Part shown: positions 47,791 to 59,519 of the stretch, one piece after another | Numbering within the stretch: position 1 is the stretch's first letter | Layout: each line of letters starts with the position of its first letter | Origin: Symbiodinium microadriaticum | Taxonomy: Eukaryota; Sar; Dinophyceae; Suessiales; Symbiodiniaceae | Assembly (NCBI GenBank): GCA_001939145.1 | Contig: LSRX01000262.1 | Span: 39,764 to 103,763 of the forward strand | DNA: 64,000 nucleotides | Direction of reading: 5' to 3' | Position numbers and translations under genes: made by a program | Notes under the pieces: generated by a model | Databases searched by the model: none | Seen by the model: the letters and a program-made list of their open reading frames with translations, nothing else | Told to the model about the DNA's origin: nothing

Positions 47791-48743
47791 GCGCGTCCGC
47801 CTGGGCAACCAGCGGTGCATCTCCAAAGGACGAGGAGGCTTAGGTTTGACCTTAGACTACACAAACCTACGTTCTGTAGCGTCCCTATAAGTTCCATATC
47901 TAGGATTTGTTGATAAATTCTATTGGGCGTTAACTAGTTCCAGGTACGGGTACGGCTAGGGCTCAAAGCGACAAGGGTTTTGGGATTTTGGTCTGTAGCA
48001 TTGAGGATTTTAAGGTCTAACTCTGCGCGCATTCCCTACAGTTGAGGCAGGCTAAGCCAAGACTTCGGGCAGAGCGGCTCTGCAATAAGAGATGCTGAGG
48101 GGCTTCAGGGACCTGCTATGAGCCGGAAGGCCTCCAAACCGCCCGGACATACTCCCGAAACCTGCGACCGATTGCTACAAGGGCCTCGATCGCGGTCCCC
48201 GTAGTAGGATTTATTAGGGTTTACGATCATTCGGTTTCGTTTTAATCCACCACGGGTGGTTGTTGCTGCACCCTGCCACAGGTGCCCCGCCACAACCAGA
48301 ATCTGCGGGATTGTAGTCTCGATCACACACACAGAACCAGCAGGTGCTGTGGAACTTCCTGACTTACGGGTTCAATGGGAACCGTAGCGTTTCTTGCCTG
48401 CACATGCGATGGTGAAGTCGCTACTGCATGGTACCGTAGCTTTCGACGACATAAAAAAAAGCGCTTGAAATGAGAGATCGCTGAAAGTATAAGAAGGAAC
48501 CTCGCTTTGCAGATATCCCTGGGCCCTGGGCCTAAGTTCCCAAAGCAGGAATTTCCGGAATTGGGAGACGCTGGGCAAACTAGGCCAATGCATCGCCACT
48601 GGGGCGGGAGCTGCGACAGTCCGAGGAGACTCAACCCTTAAACCCTAAACCCAACCCTAAGAGGGCGAAATCCTATACCCCAGTAGCCCGACGCCTGCAA
48701 AGCCTGAAGCCTTGTCGCACTTAGGCCCTTCCTGGACCCCCCA

Positions 48744-48811
48744 AGAAAACGCACATTTTTAGGGGTCCTTAATAAAGGCTTCTTATATAAGTCCTTCAAA
48801 AGGTAGGTTCT
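48744..48811. mobile_element. MITE family E, diverged copy
   Basis: Shares CATTTTTAGGGGTCCTTAAT and TATATAAGTCCTTC with the intact copy; ends only partly complementary. Confidence 0.45.
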
Positions 48812-50039
48812 CTCGGGTTCAAGTTTCTGTTTGTTTAAGACAATACTACAACCCTAAATCCCTCAGCTGTGGAAAACGTCTGGGGCTCTCTGCCGATGGC
48901 AACCACACGGCGGCAGGGGATGCAACGTCAGTCGTCTGAAAGCCGAGACATGCAGCGGTTTCTCAAAATTCACAGCATGGAGCAGAGCTTTATGGACTTA
49001 GATGTTGGGTTTGAGCCCTATAACGGATCGAGTGAGTGGGTCTAGCGCCTAAACTTGCACAGCTTGAGGATTTGAATGGGAGTTCAGGTCGAGCATTATG
49101 CCCTGGTGTGTCATGGGGCTGAATATGGTCGGACCCTGTGAATTACAGCCCTCAAGCCGGAAAGCCCTGTGTCATCTTCTGGCAAAAGTTTATAAAATAG
49201 CAAAACTACCTAAAACCTTAAGCCTTAAGCCCTGAAGCCTAAACCCTAAACCTTAACCCCTAAACCCGATAGCCTAAACCTAAACCCTAAAAAGGGGTTT
49301 TCTGAGGAAATTCTTGAGAGGTCAGTTTGCAAACCGAGCTACTCCCTGAGACCAGAGGGGCCTCCGTGGGCTTCGGGTTTCGGGCTACCTTCTGCCGCAA
49401 AGCCTACCTGGGCGACCCTAAGAGCTGTATATAGGTCGTATAGGGGTGAGGACCGGGTTACCCAGAGAGCCCAATTATTGCCCCGTTCCTGATGGAGGGA
49501 CGTTCGTTCGTGTCACTGCAGGATGGGTCCTGCTTAAAATGACGATGACGTTTAACATCGTACTTTGTGGCCATCGTCATTTAAACGGCCATGTCGTTTA
49601 AACGCATGGCGCTGGCAGTTGAAGTTGCAACTCAACTGCAGGCCCCAGTGGGAAGATCTTTTTGCTCGCATGGCCCTGGGGCTGACCTGTGCCTTTCGCC
49701 TACCGCACCGCAGCGAACACGTCTTTCCAAAGAGGCCAGGCTCGAGCTCGAGGTCTTCTTGGGGCGGGCTGTAATATCGGTGCTTTATAGGATAACGTTC
49801 CGTGGATGTTTTTTGTTTTAAAAGTCTTTCTCTGGCTTTCAATAGTGGCTAGCACCTACGATTTGAATGGCTGAGACCTCGTGAGACCGTCAGCAGGTCG
49901 CTGGTTCCACTGGCAGAGGTCTTCGCTGTGACCTGAGTTCAGGACACCCGGTCTCAAACACGTCTGTCTTCTTCTTCTATGTTGCTGGCATGAGTTGGTT
50001 GTTCATGCACTTCCTTCTCAGGCTTATCATTAACCGTGC

Positions 50040-50445
<406 letters not shown>

Positions 50446-51509
50446 GTTGGTAGTAAGGACCCACAAAGTTCTCGGCGGACACTTAAGGCATCCATGCGGC
50501 TTCGCGTCGCGGACAGCGGTTATCAAGGCCTGGCAGTCGGAAGACTTCCGGGAGGGGCTGCGACATTACCTCTGTAGGACTTGGGTGTCGGGTCTAGAAG
50601 TTCGTAGAGCTTGAGGTTTACGTTGGTTTAGGATGTAGGGTGGTTCAGGGTTTCGTGCAAGTTCCATGACAGGTGAAAGACCATTTGGGGACAAGGACAT
50701 AAGCTTCCAGACGCCAAATGACACATGGACGGTATAGGTCTGTCAGAGCCATACGAGACCTTTCCGAAGGAACTCACAAAACCTACGCGAAATTTAATGT
50801 CCTGTGGGATGACTTTAACATTCCCGGCTATCAAGCTCGAAGACCCTTGATTTCTGGGCACCATTCCGCGCGCAGACCCATAGACCATCATAGAAACCAT
50901 CATAGCATGATACAGCCTACAACCTAAACGCCTAAACGCCAAGTCACTAAACTCGAAAATATGAAAGCACCACGCGTAGACATGGTTTAGGACCGTGCAA
51001 CGCGCCTCCGAGAAGCCCGCTTTGCGCCGTGCCGCGGCGGCAGGAAAGCCGCGGCCACGGGCCTTTCGGCTTAGGTTTTAGGGTTTAGGGTTCCGAAACT
51101 CGGCGGTTGCTTGGGGGTTTTGAGCGCGAGGTTTAGTTTTGAGGGTTCAGGGCTTGGGGTTTTGGGCTTGTAAGACTCTTGTATTTGTCTGACCGCATAT
51201 CCATGAACCTTAATTGTAAGAATAGATGGGGAAGTCACAATCGGCATAAAATGGAAATCAGCCGTTAATTTCACTTATTTCCGGTTAGATTTTGGGCCAG
51301 TGACAAGGATTAGGATTTAAGCGCCCTCGTAACTAATCTTCAGCACTTAGTCGATTGAGTGGATTTACCGCCGCTGTACCTAATCTAAGTTGACAGCAGC
51401 AGCCGATAACATATTTCCCTGCCTGGGGCCTCCTCACCCTAGCTTCCCCACGGCCCGGAAACACCAAGATTAACTTGGTTTAGGGTTTAGGGTTCTTGTT
51501 GCCCGGGAC

Positions 51510-51555
51510 CTCCCGTAGGCACATTACATCCAGCGGTCCGGCACACTTCAGGTCG
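51510..51555 (-). CDS. unassigned exon
   Basis: Reads DLKCAGPLDVMCLRE, acceptor ATTAG, donor GAG|GT. No family assigned. Confidence 0.35.
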
Positions 51556-52313
51556 CTAATGCTCGTAGAATTATGCACAAGACAGCCGTCGCTGTGCCAA
51601 AGTAAAACGCGTGATAGGTCACATAGAATGCCAATGCTACAGCTATACACACAAATGAGTATAAAACAAATATACGTCGTACGTATCTCTCCCTTTCTCT
51701 CGATAACCCTCTGGGTAGGCTCAAAATGGGATCTGGGCGATAATTTTGGAGCAGGTGCTGGGCCCCGAAACCCTAAACCCCATAACCCCATTTCCCTGGG
51801 TTGGGGATGTCAAGGGTTTCAAGTTGGGACTGCCGAAAGATAAAATTAGACTCGCGTTGCTCAGGTTGAGAGCCCCCGACACGCTTGATTTGAGGCAGGC
51901 ACTGTAAAGTTTCAACCGACAACCCTGCGAGGAAAATTCAGCCTCCGAAACTGTCCTTGGCTAGATCTTTCCGGTTTGCAAGGGACCACACCACTCGCAA
52001 GCTGTCGGCTCATGCGTGTAGCTTTTTGGGTTTAGGCTACTGGCACTATAGGGGTCTAGCGGCGTGCTTAGGGTCGCAGGTACCATGGGTTCAGGGTTGA
52101 GGCTGCGGGCCTTCGTACGGGCAAGACGCACCATCTGCTTGTCTACTGGTTAAAAAGTCCGGCTACACTACCCCAAGCCACCGGCTACTCACTATAGTCA
52201 CCAATATTTATTCATTAGTTCATCACCCAACTTGGGTGATGAATTAATGGTGCGAAGCCCCCCCCCACAAAAACTGGACTTCGACCAAAAACCTCATTCC
52301 TGGACCCCGGTGC

Positions 52314-52348
52314 CTTGCACAACGCGAACACGGGCTTGGCGGCAAAGC
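52314..52348 (-). CDS. unassigned exon
   Basis: Reads FAAKPVFALCK, acceptor CCGAG, donor AAG|GC. Coding-like by GC3 and splice sites, no family assigned. Confidence 0.4.
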
Positions 52349-52515
52349 CTCGGCAAAACAGAAAAGCATCATTGGGAGTTAGGATTAAGGGGAACCCTTC
52401 AAAATCCACCTTTTAAGAGAGCCAGAAGTAGGGTTGAGAAGTCTCTCCTCGTCAACAAGACATGTTTACATAAGCTACCCAACCAGGGGCCAAAGATGCC
52501 CCAGTCAATTGACTT

Positions 52516-52629
52516 CTTGGAGGTTCACGGGTAGTTAGAAGTGGGGTTATATAAGTAAGGTAACTATAGCTGTAACCCATATTGGGGGAATGATACCCGC
52601 ACGTATAGCTAGACATGAACCTCCAAGTA
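52516..52629. mobile_element. MITE family B copy
   Basis: Ends CTTGGAGGTTCACGGGTAG and ACATGAACCTCCAAGTA, with TTATATAAGTAAGGTAAC inside. Confidence 0.8.
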
Positions 52630-53372
52630 GGCTTTTCAGGTTTCCTAGACGGAATAGTATCCAATGGTTGTTGAAGCCCACGAAACCCTGAACTCTTCCC
52701 AGCAGTTCAGTCCTTCGCGCCTGTCAGGACTACACCTCCAGAAGGCTTCAACTCAAGGATTTCTACTGTAGGGGCCGGGACAATTAGACATATAGTGACT
52801 ATGTAGTACATTTTTGTGAAAGAGGATAAGGGGCTATTAGTGATAACTCAGACGCCAATCTTGTGGCTGAGGCTTTTGGGGTGGCGGCTGGAAGGGAAGG
52901 GAAGGGATGGAAAGGAACTCCGAGAGATATACTGTTGATGACAAGCAAACCTGCATTACCCAGAACAAGGAATATACCATAATTCCCATAGTTTAGGATC
53001 CTTAAGTTAATGCAGGATTTATCTCATCAGCCATAGGTATACTCGTCGATGGGATTTTCAGGTGGCTCGGGCTATCGGTATGGAAGGCTCCCAGTCAGTA
53101 TTCATGTAGTCTGGAGTTTGACGCTTAAGGGTTTGGAGGAGGCTCAGTGTCTATAAATTTAAAGCATTAATTCCGGCAGCGCAAGCATTTACATACAAGG
53201 GGTCGCATTCTAAACACCGCTATAAACTCCCAAGGATAATCATAACTGCTGTTGTGAACAGAAATACTTCGGGTTGACTTCGATAGCAGCCGCGCTGCGT
53301 ACCAGTTACTCAAACCATGACTGAACGAGAAACACGGCCGAACCAAAAACGCCGTCTGCCAAGCCCTACGTC

Positions 53373-53422
53373 CTTGCTGCGAATGGAGTCAGGTCACGAT
53401 CGTAGAGGGCCAAGTCGTCCAA
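53373..53422 (-). CDS. unassigned exon
   Basis: Reads LDDLALYDRDLTPFAA after a GGGCAG acceptor; the donor may be AG|GA. Coding-like, no family assigned. Confidence 0.4.
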
Positions 53423-53884
53423 CTGCCCATGAAACGGAGAGATTTTAGGTCAGTTGTGGTGAGTTTGTTGTTTTGAAGACCAGGAGTTCGTGGGTTCAGG
53501 ACTTGTTAGTAGGGACAAAGAGTGCGATTTGGAGGCTTAGGGCAAGTTTTGGCTACGAGGATATGGTTGAGGACTTTAGGATACGAAATGGCGGCATAGC
53601 ATCATGTTCTAACCCTATACTAAACACTAAACGCTAAGCCCTCAGCCAAACCTTATCAACGCTATGTATGCCTATTCTTCTAAGCGACGCGTATCTCGCA
53701 AGCACTTTTGCGGGAAGCAGCAAGAAGCCAGGATACCTGCCTGCAGGATTCTGGTCTTCCATGGGTTTCGGATGTGGGGTTCATGATATAGAATAGAGTG
53801 TTAGGGTTTGGGGCTTCATTGGGTATGGGCATGGACTTCACTGTAGACGGCTGAAACTTCAAGTCTGCGAAGTTGAGTTTTTTT

Positions 53885-54060
53885 GCTGCTTCACATCATC
53901 TGCAATGCCCCCCAACAGGTCGAGCTTTAGGCAATTGTTCCGCACGGTCTGCTTCTCGAACTCCTCGGCGTGGCTGCTCTTTGCCACCTGCAGCTCCGCA
54001 GAGGCCGCCGACACCTGGGACCTTGGCCTTGAGCTGCTCCGTGCGCTTCTCCATCTCATC
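53885..54060 (-). CDS. unassigned coiled-coil exon with a one-base frame break
   Basis: Reads DEMEKRTEQLKAK, then (frame shifted by one at about 54015-54021) ASAELQVAKSSHAEEFEKQT and CLKLDLLGGIADDVKQ. Both halves are GC3-rich and charged, like a coiled coil. The shift could be a sequencing indel, a tiny intron or decay. The family is not recognised. Confidence 0.5.
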
Positions 54061-55468
54061 GGGGTGCTACCACCTTTTATCGTGGGTGGCTCAGAGTTTC
54101 AGGTTCCCAGCCCCAAAGCCTACAGAGCCCTAAGCCACAAGCCAAAACCGTGAGCTGACGTCATTAACTCCTTGGACCTAGGCCCAAACCCAGACCCTAA
54201 ACCCCGAAACTCATAAACCCTAAACGAAAAAGCCCCTGTAAGCCCCAAACCCCGCATCCCCAAAGCCTGAAATCCATGATATTCCCCACAGACCTGAACT
54301 CTCCCTCTGCAACGCAACCCCATGGTCTGAAGAAGAGGCTAACTCCCTAAACCCTAAACCCTAAACACGAACCCCTGATACCCTAAACCCTAAACTCTAA
54401 TAGGAGCTGTGGGGGGGGAGGGAGGATTTCAGGGGTCAGGGCTTCGGAGTTCAGGATTTGGGGGCCTGAGCCCCAAAAAGGCCAAACCCAGAAAGATCCG
54501 AACTCGCTGACGTCGAGCCCTAAATCAAACATCTCCACCACGTAGACACCCCAAACCCTAGAACCCTAGAACCTAGAACCCCGAAGCCCCATAACCTAAG
54601 ATTTAAGATAGGGGCCTTAATAGAGTTTAGGGGCCCATTTTTGGCTATCATTATTAACAAGGAACCACCCGCAAAAAAATGTTGGTACGTATTTCGGCCC
54701 CTACATTAAAGATGAGACCCTCTGCCGGCCTCTCCGAGACCTTTGTCCTTTGCAAGGCGGCGCAGCCAAACGTGGGCCAGGCGAACGTGTTCCACCTCCT
54801 TCGCGATTTTTATTGCTGGCTTCTGACTGTTCGTTTTAAAGACGGATGTTGTCACAAACCCTACTAGTAACACCCAAAGAACAGGGTTGGCGTGTGGGGT
54901 TCCGGATAGTGATAATGAGTTCAAGGGACGAAGTCAAGCTTTTTTGCTTGGCTTTGCCCCATAGCCTGGGGCTAGTACACAAAGCCCAAGAAGCTGCCGA
55001 ACAGTTGGTCGGATGTGTCAAAAGCTCCAATGCACGGCAAGCATGTCGGGCATGGTGAAACTGTAGTTAGCTTGAAGCTGGTTTCAAGGGCTTTCAGTCA
55101 AGAGTGCTGGTGAAGGCTACTGCGTTAGGTTACAAGGACGAAGCCCCAAGCTATCTGCAGTTCCTGATCAAGTGTCCCGTCGTAGGATGTGGAGGAACTA
55201 TATTATCCAGGAACTGGAAAAACAAGTTTTGTCCGGGCCCCAAGTCGCCGTCTGAGAGTCACAAGTCGTAAATATGCTCCCCTTTCGTACAACCGAATTC
55301 AACTTGTATCCTGACAGCGGGGACTGTGAGAACTACCAGCCCGAGGTAGCAACGCGGATCTCCCACACCGGTGGTTCGCGTCAAGAGGCCCAATTTCACG
55401 TCTCGACCATTCTGTGGCGAGAGGGCTCGGAAGTTCAGGAGAAAGCGACAAGGATGCCAACAACATGC
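54061..55468. other. no gene found: region 3' of the helicase
   Basis: Contains CCCTAAA repeats up to about 54600 and unremarkable sequence to the helicase stop. No polyadenylation signal could be assigned; dinoflagellates lack a conserved AATAAA. Confidence 0.5.
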
Positions 55469-57589
55469 TCAGCTCTGCAAGAAAGATGCGACTACCGGGT
55501 GCGATTTGAGAAGCTCCGCTCGGAGATCGGCAGGGAGGCGATCCAGTTGTTTTCGCTGCTTGAGCAACCAAACGTACATAGGCCGCTCAATGCTCCCCGC
55601 CTGCGGCATTCGACCATGCGTGTCCAAAAACTCAACCAGCTTCTGAAGCGCCCGCCTCCACTTCTTCATGTTGGGTCGAGGATGTCGGGTTCGCTTTGAC
55701 GCCACCCATTTCGCAACGATGGGGCCCTCCTTCTCCAGAATTTGGAGTCGCCTCTCACGATCCTTGCGCCCGGGAAACACAAATTGTTTCAGACTTTGGG
55801 CTAGATTGTACTCCTCTTTCAGCAATGCGCTGTTGTCCATGGGCATGCGGTGATGAAGCCGGACAAATTCCCGCAACTTCTGCACGTATCGCTCAAAAGG
55901 CGTCTGCGGGTCGAGCCACTTCTGAACAAGGGCTCGCAGCTTGCCGCATGACGAGTCTAGGAGCTTCTCCATCCTGGCTGCCGTGAGCAACCGCTTCTTT
56001 AAACAGACCCCTACCCCCCGCAGCCAGTATGCCAAAGTTTTCTCGTGAGGCATGTTCGTGATCTCTCGTGGAAGAATGCCATGCTGTTGCACAAATTCTT
56101 CAACTGCCTGCAAGCGCAGCTCCCAGGGGTCCCGCCGTTGCAGGATCAACGCCAACTGATTCTGCACGCTGCGACCCCAAAGCAGTGACACTCCCCGCTG
56201 CAATTGGCAGTCTGAGACGTAAATTCGAGACTGCAAGAACTTGGGGTCTACGTCAACAAATCGGCTGTCCGCGTTTCCTATTACCTGCAGGAACCTCTCA
56301 AGCTGGCCAGTACTTTCACGACCGAAGAGACCAACACCGCGGTCAGGCATCTTTACCTTCAGCTTCTGGCAGGTGGATGCTGGCTTAGCATTGTTTGCTC
56401 CGGGCCCACGATACTGCGTAGCCTCCCGGTGCTCCTCCACCTTGACCAACTCTGAATTGGTTTCATGCGCTGGCCTTGTGGACGCTGCACTCAACCAAGT
56501 GTCTGCGGCAGCAGTGACAGTTTTGGAAGGCTGCATGGAAGAGCTCCGCTCCGGGGAGGAACCAGGCCGTGTAAGACGACTCCGAAGTCCAGCCTCCTTC
56601 TCCGGATCATGGTACTGCACAAGAGATGTGTCGTGGACGTCGGCTCTATTTCTGCTTGAGGCCTGCCTCGACACCAGGTTGGCTGTGACGGATTCAGGTT
56701 TGCTTGCAGAGCCAGCCGAATCACCCGAAACTTGACGAGAAGATGCGAAACTTGTTGCCACGGTTTCAGTTTCAATTCCTTTTGCCGCATCGCAACTGTC
56801 ACCCAAGTCGTGGCGAGGACCGCGAGGAGTGACATCTGACGCCGGCACTGCAGCCATCGCAATCGCAGGCAACACAATATGGGCAAAAGGCTTTGACGGA
56901 TGCGGCCGCAGCACCCGGCCGATGGCTTGAATGATGCTCACGTAGCTGCTGCGTGGCTCCACGAACATGCACGTGTCGGCGTTCGGGATGTTGATGCCTT
57001 CTCCCAACACCTGAACCGTCACCAGCACATGCACAGGTTTCTGCAAATCCTGTGCAAATTCGCGCATCACCCTGTCCCGCTCTTGTCGGCTGGAGCGCCC
57101 GTTGATGTGCCACGCCGCCAACCCGACGGTCTCCAACACCTGCCGAAATCGTTTGGCTTCTGCGATGGAGTTGCAGTATGCGAGCACCCGCCGAAATCGC
57201 CCAGCCTGTGAAAGCAGCAAATTCGCAAGGCAAATGTAGGGATGGCTGTTGGTGGCAATCGGCACCGTGAGGTCGTAGTCGCACAGCACGCCCTCCTCGA
57301 TCGCTTCACCGAGGCTGTACCTGAAATCCACTTCCCCTTTCTGCGTGGCCGAGAACTGGAAGAGTTCCTTACAGCTCGGCAGTCCGGAAGGCAAGCGATG
57401 GTGGGCCTCGTCCACAAAGATAGCCGCGAATTGCAGCTTTTGCAACAGATGCACCGAGTCAGTCACCGCAATGAAGCCATGGGATTGCATATTGATGTTG
57501 TTGTTGTAGTGCGTGCCCACCTTGCAGAAGCCAGGTATCTCCACAGCGAATTGCTCCACCAGCACACGCGAGGGAACGGTGACCAAGAC
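55469..57589 (-). CDS. helicase exon 5 (motor core and helicase-associated repeats)
   Basis: Uninterrupted frame of 706 codons plus stop. The acceptor is GTCCAG; the first codons GTC TTG restore motif Ia. There is no ATG near its start because it is an internal exon. About 240 residues hold the motor motifs, about 180 a low-complexity linker, and the rest the helicase-associated repeats rich in Trp, Leu and basic residues. Confidence 0.93.
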   Translation of the reverse strand, partial: VLVTVPSRVLVEQFAVEIPGFCKVGTHYNNNINMQSHGFIAVTDSVHLLQKLQFAAIFVDEAHHRLPSGLPSCKELFQFSATQKGEVDFRYSLGEAIEEGVLCDYDLTVPIATNSHPYICLANLLLSQAGRFRRVLAYCNSIAEAKRFRQVLETVGLAAWHINGRSSRQERDRVMREFAQDLQKPVHVLVTVQVLGEGINIPNADTCMFVEPRSSYVSIIQAIGRVLRPHPSKPFAHIVLPAIAMAAVPASDVTPRGPRHDLGDSCDAAKGIETETVATSFASSRQVSGDSAGSASKPESVTANLVSRQASSRNRADVHDTSLVQYHDPEKEAGLRSRLTRPGSSPERSSSMQPSKTVTAAADTWLSAASTRPAHETNSELVKVEEHREATQYRGPGANNAKPASTCQKLKVKMPDRGVGLFGRESTGQLERFLQVIGNADSRFVDVDPKFLQSRIYVSDCQLQRGVSLLWGRSVQNQLALILQRRDPWELRLQAVEEFVQQHGILPREITNMPHEKTLAYWLRGVGVCLKKRLLTAARMEKLLDSSCGKLRALVQKWLDPQTPFERYVQKLREFVRLHHRMPMDNSALLKEEYNLAQSLKQFVFPGRKDRERRLQILEKEGPIVAKWVASKRTRHPRPNMKKWRRALQKLVEFLDTHGRMPQAGSIERPMYVWLLKQRKQLDRLPADLRAELLKSHPVVASFLQS

Positions 57590-58526
57590 CTGGACAATAA
57601 AGCAGCATCTATGACACTATGATTGAAAGTCGACTGCAAATAGTCATGCCAATCCCGCTTTTCTGCCAAATCCTTATCTCCCCGCCTTCTCTGTCTGCTT
57701 CGCCACCAGCTCACGGATCACGCGCGTTTTCCCCGTGCCACAGGCCATCTCGATGACCCTGGCTCCCTTGGCGCATGCCTCCAGGCAGGCCTCCTGGCAC
57801 GGCCGCAGCGGTGGGGCGAACGGCAGCGCCTGATCTGATGAAGGAGCATCGGAAGAGGCACTGGCACCCTGCTGAAGCATGCGTAGTTTCCGCTTGGCTA
57901 GGATTTGGTGTTGGCAGCCATAGTTTCGGAGCCACTTCCTGGAAGCACGGGCGATCTTGCAGCCGCGGAAGGTCCAAAGCGTGCATTGCGGAGCCTAGGA
58001 CGGATGCATGTCGATGTGTTTGAAAAGGCTCGAAACGCTTCGGAAAACTACTTGAACTAGATCGGATTAGAAGGGCTCCCGGCCTCGCACACGCAGTTGG
58101 CCGTTCGCAGGAACCGCTTTACATCCTCGTGCGTGGCATTGCCAGCACGACAAAGTACTGCACGCTTTCCATCCAGGCTGAAGAGGTCCACGCCTGCCAG
58201 GAATTGAAGAAGCAAAGCTCGATCCCACACGAATCTGCATCCTTGCTGACCTTTGCAGTCTCAAAGCTCACAAGACCTGTGCATCCGAGCCTAGGTGCCG
58301 CCGGGTGAAGTTCTGCCGCTCGAAGAACCAGGGTGGCAGGTCCTGCGCAGGACAATGCCAAGATGTGCCATGACCTGTCTCACTTGAGATGCCCCGCTGC
58401 CTAGCTAAATGGACTTGGCAAGTGCAGGCAGCGGCAGTATTGCGCCTGCGTCGGCACGGCATCGAACTCCAGTACCGCCGCCCACAGCACCCTCTGGTGG
58501 TCCTCGAGGAAATGCCAAGTCAACGC
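55469..58526 (-). CDS. superfamily 2 DEAH-type helicase with helicase-associated repeats, 5' end uncertain
   Basis: ATP-dependent nucleic-acid helicase of the restriction-type/UvsW-like SF2 group, fused to helicase-associated repeats. Exons: 58526-58446, 58342-58291, 58259-58084, 57994-57686, 57589-55469. Exon 4 carries the Walker A motif (ACGTGKT). Exon 5 carries motif Ia (VLVTVPSRVLVEQF), Walker B (VDEAHH), motif III (FSATQ), motif V (VLGEGINIPNADT) and motif VI (QAIGRVLR). A disordered Ser/Glu-rich stretch follows, then three or four helicase-associated repeats with 'L..F...HG..P......WL..QR' to the stop. Introns of about 103, 89 and 96 nt begin GC, end AG and lie in phase 0. The join between exons 2 and 3 is a problem (see findings). 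The substrate is unknown. The N-terminus may extend into the exons at 59-63 kb. Confidence 0.88.
57686..57994 (-). CDS. helicase exon 4 (Q-motif region and Walker A)
   Basis: 103 codons, phase 0 at both ends. Starts APQCTLWTFRG after a CCTAG acceptor. It holds PPLRPCQEACLEAC (Q-motif-like) and EMACGTGKTRVIREL (Walker A). Donor AAG|GC. Confidence 0.88.
58084..58259 (-). CDS. helicase exon 3 (N-terminal region)
   Basis: Reads GCRFVWDRALLLQFLAGVDL and then KRAVLCRAGNATHEDVKRFL. GC3-rich and clearly coding. Donor GAG|GC joins exon 4 in phase. No domain recognised. Confidence 0.75.
58291..58342 (-). CDS. helicase exon 2 (tentative)
   Basis: Reads DLPPWFFERQNFTRRHL after a GCGCAG acceptor. The frame continues GSDAQ and meets a stop. 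Joining to exon 3 needs either a 31-nt intron (GC...AG, phases fit) or a frame break. Confidence 0.55.
58446..58526 (-). CDS. helicase exon 1 in window (tentative)
   Basis: 27 codons reading ALTWHFLEDHQRVLWAAVLE then FDAVPTQ. Acceptor CTGCAG, donor CAG|GC, phase 0. There is no start codon, so exons further upstream are expected. Confidence 0.6.
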
Positions 58527-58579
58527 CTGCAGTATTGGACGCAAGGTATAGTGAGCATGCAACCTTGTCGGCGTGGCTG

Positions 58580-58690
58580 GCCCCCACCCACACCCACCCA
58601 CACACCCACACTCACTCACACCGCCCCCGATACCCAAACCCACAAACACACCCACAACCACACCCACAACCACAACCCCACACTTCCACA
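58580..58690. repeat. CCCACA-type repeat
   Basis: ACCCACA and ACCACACCCAC units, C/A-rich on plus, in the region upstream of the helicase exons. Confidence 0.85.
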
Positions 58691-58879
58691 TAGATTCGCT
58701 GCATAGCGAGCTGTGCGAATTGAACGATTATGCACACTGTGGAGACTTCATCTGACGGTCTGTCGGGGGCCACCCTCTTCAAATCTGTCTCGTGCACTAT
58801 CTCGCTCGCTATCTAGTTCTTTTTCTATTTGCGACACTCCGAACCAAAATTTTGCCATGCCGACTAGTTAAATATTGAA

Positions 58880-58960
58880 ACTTGTATGTATGCCTGCATG
58901 TATGTATGTATGTATGTATGTAGGTAGTATGTAAGTGCGCATGCATGTGCGAATGAATGC
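58880..58960. repeat. (TGTA)n microsatellite
   Basis: TATGTATG units with point changes. Confidence 0.85.
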
Positions 58961-59029
58961 ACGTACAAATAACTCTTTCTCAGTTCATGTTAAGTAACAA
59001 CGTAGTTACGACTGACACGTGTATAGTAA

Positions 59030-59052
59030 GTGCGTGTGTGTGTATATATTTG

Positions 59053-59098
<46 letters not shown>
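59030..59098. repeat. (TA)n microsatellite
   Basis: About 20 TA units after GTGTGTGTATATATTTG. Confidence 0.95.
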
Positions 59099-59099
<1 letters not shown>

Positions 59100-59324
59100 T
59101 GTACACTATCCACTCCTTCACCATCTCGTCTGAACTGCGGGCCCTATCTCGTTCCCCAAGTAGCGTAAGCAAAACCCATATTGTCATGTCCGCATGTAGC
59201 GTTAACACAAGAAGACTAGAGAACCGCGGTCGCTCAACTGGTCAGACTTGTGTTCCGGCTCACAAGCACCTCACATTCCCCGTCATGTTGACCTCACGCC
59301 AAAACAACGTGTGCTCGGAAGCGC

Positions 59325-59360
59325 CTCCCGTGCCAGGGTGCGCAGGCGCTCCATGAAGGC
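59325..59360 (-). CDS. unassigned exon upstream of helicase
   Basis: Reads AFMERLRTLARE, with an AG acceptor and GAG|GC donor in phase 0. It joins in phase to the exon at 60265-60218. Either 5' helicase exons or a separate gene. Confidence 0.5.
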
Positions 59361-59519
59361 CTCGTCGCGGCCTTGGAAAGCAAAAGCTAGTATCGGACTT
59401 CAGTTTTGAAGGTTTTCATGTGCCTGACTGATGTGGAACCGGAACAGTAACAGCACTCCAAGCTTTGCGAGCTTCTCTTGCCGAACCTCACTTATGCTGC
59501 GGGTACTTCTGAATTGGTA

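Noticed and set aside
58401-58691. 96-codon minus ORF as a whole gene
   Set aside because: Its first half is CCCACA repeat; only the part at 58526-58446 is coding-like and has splice sites.
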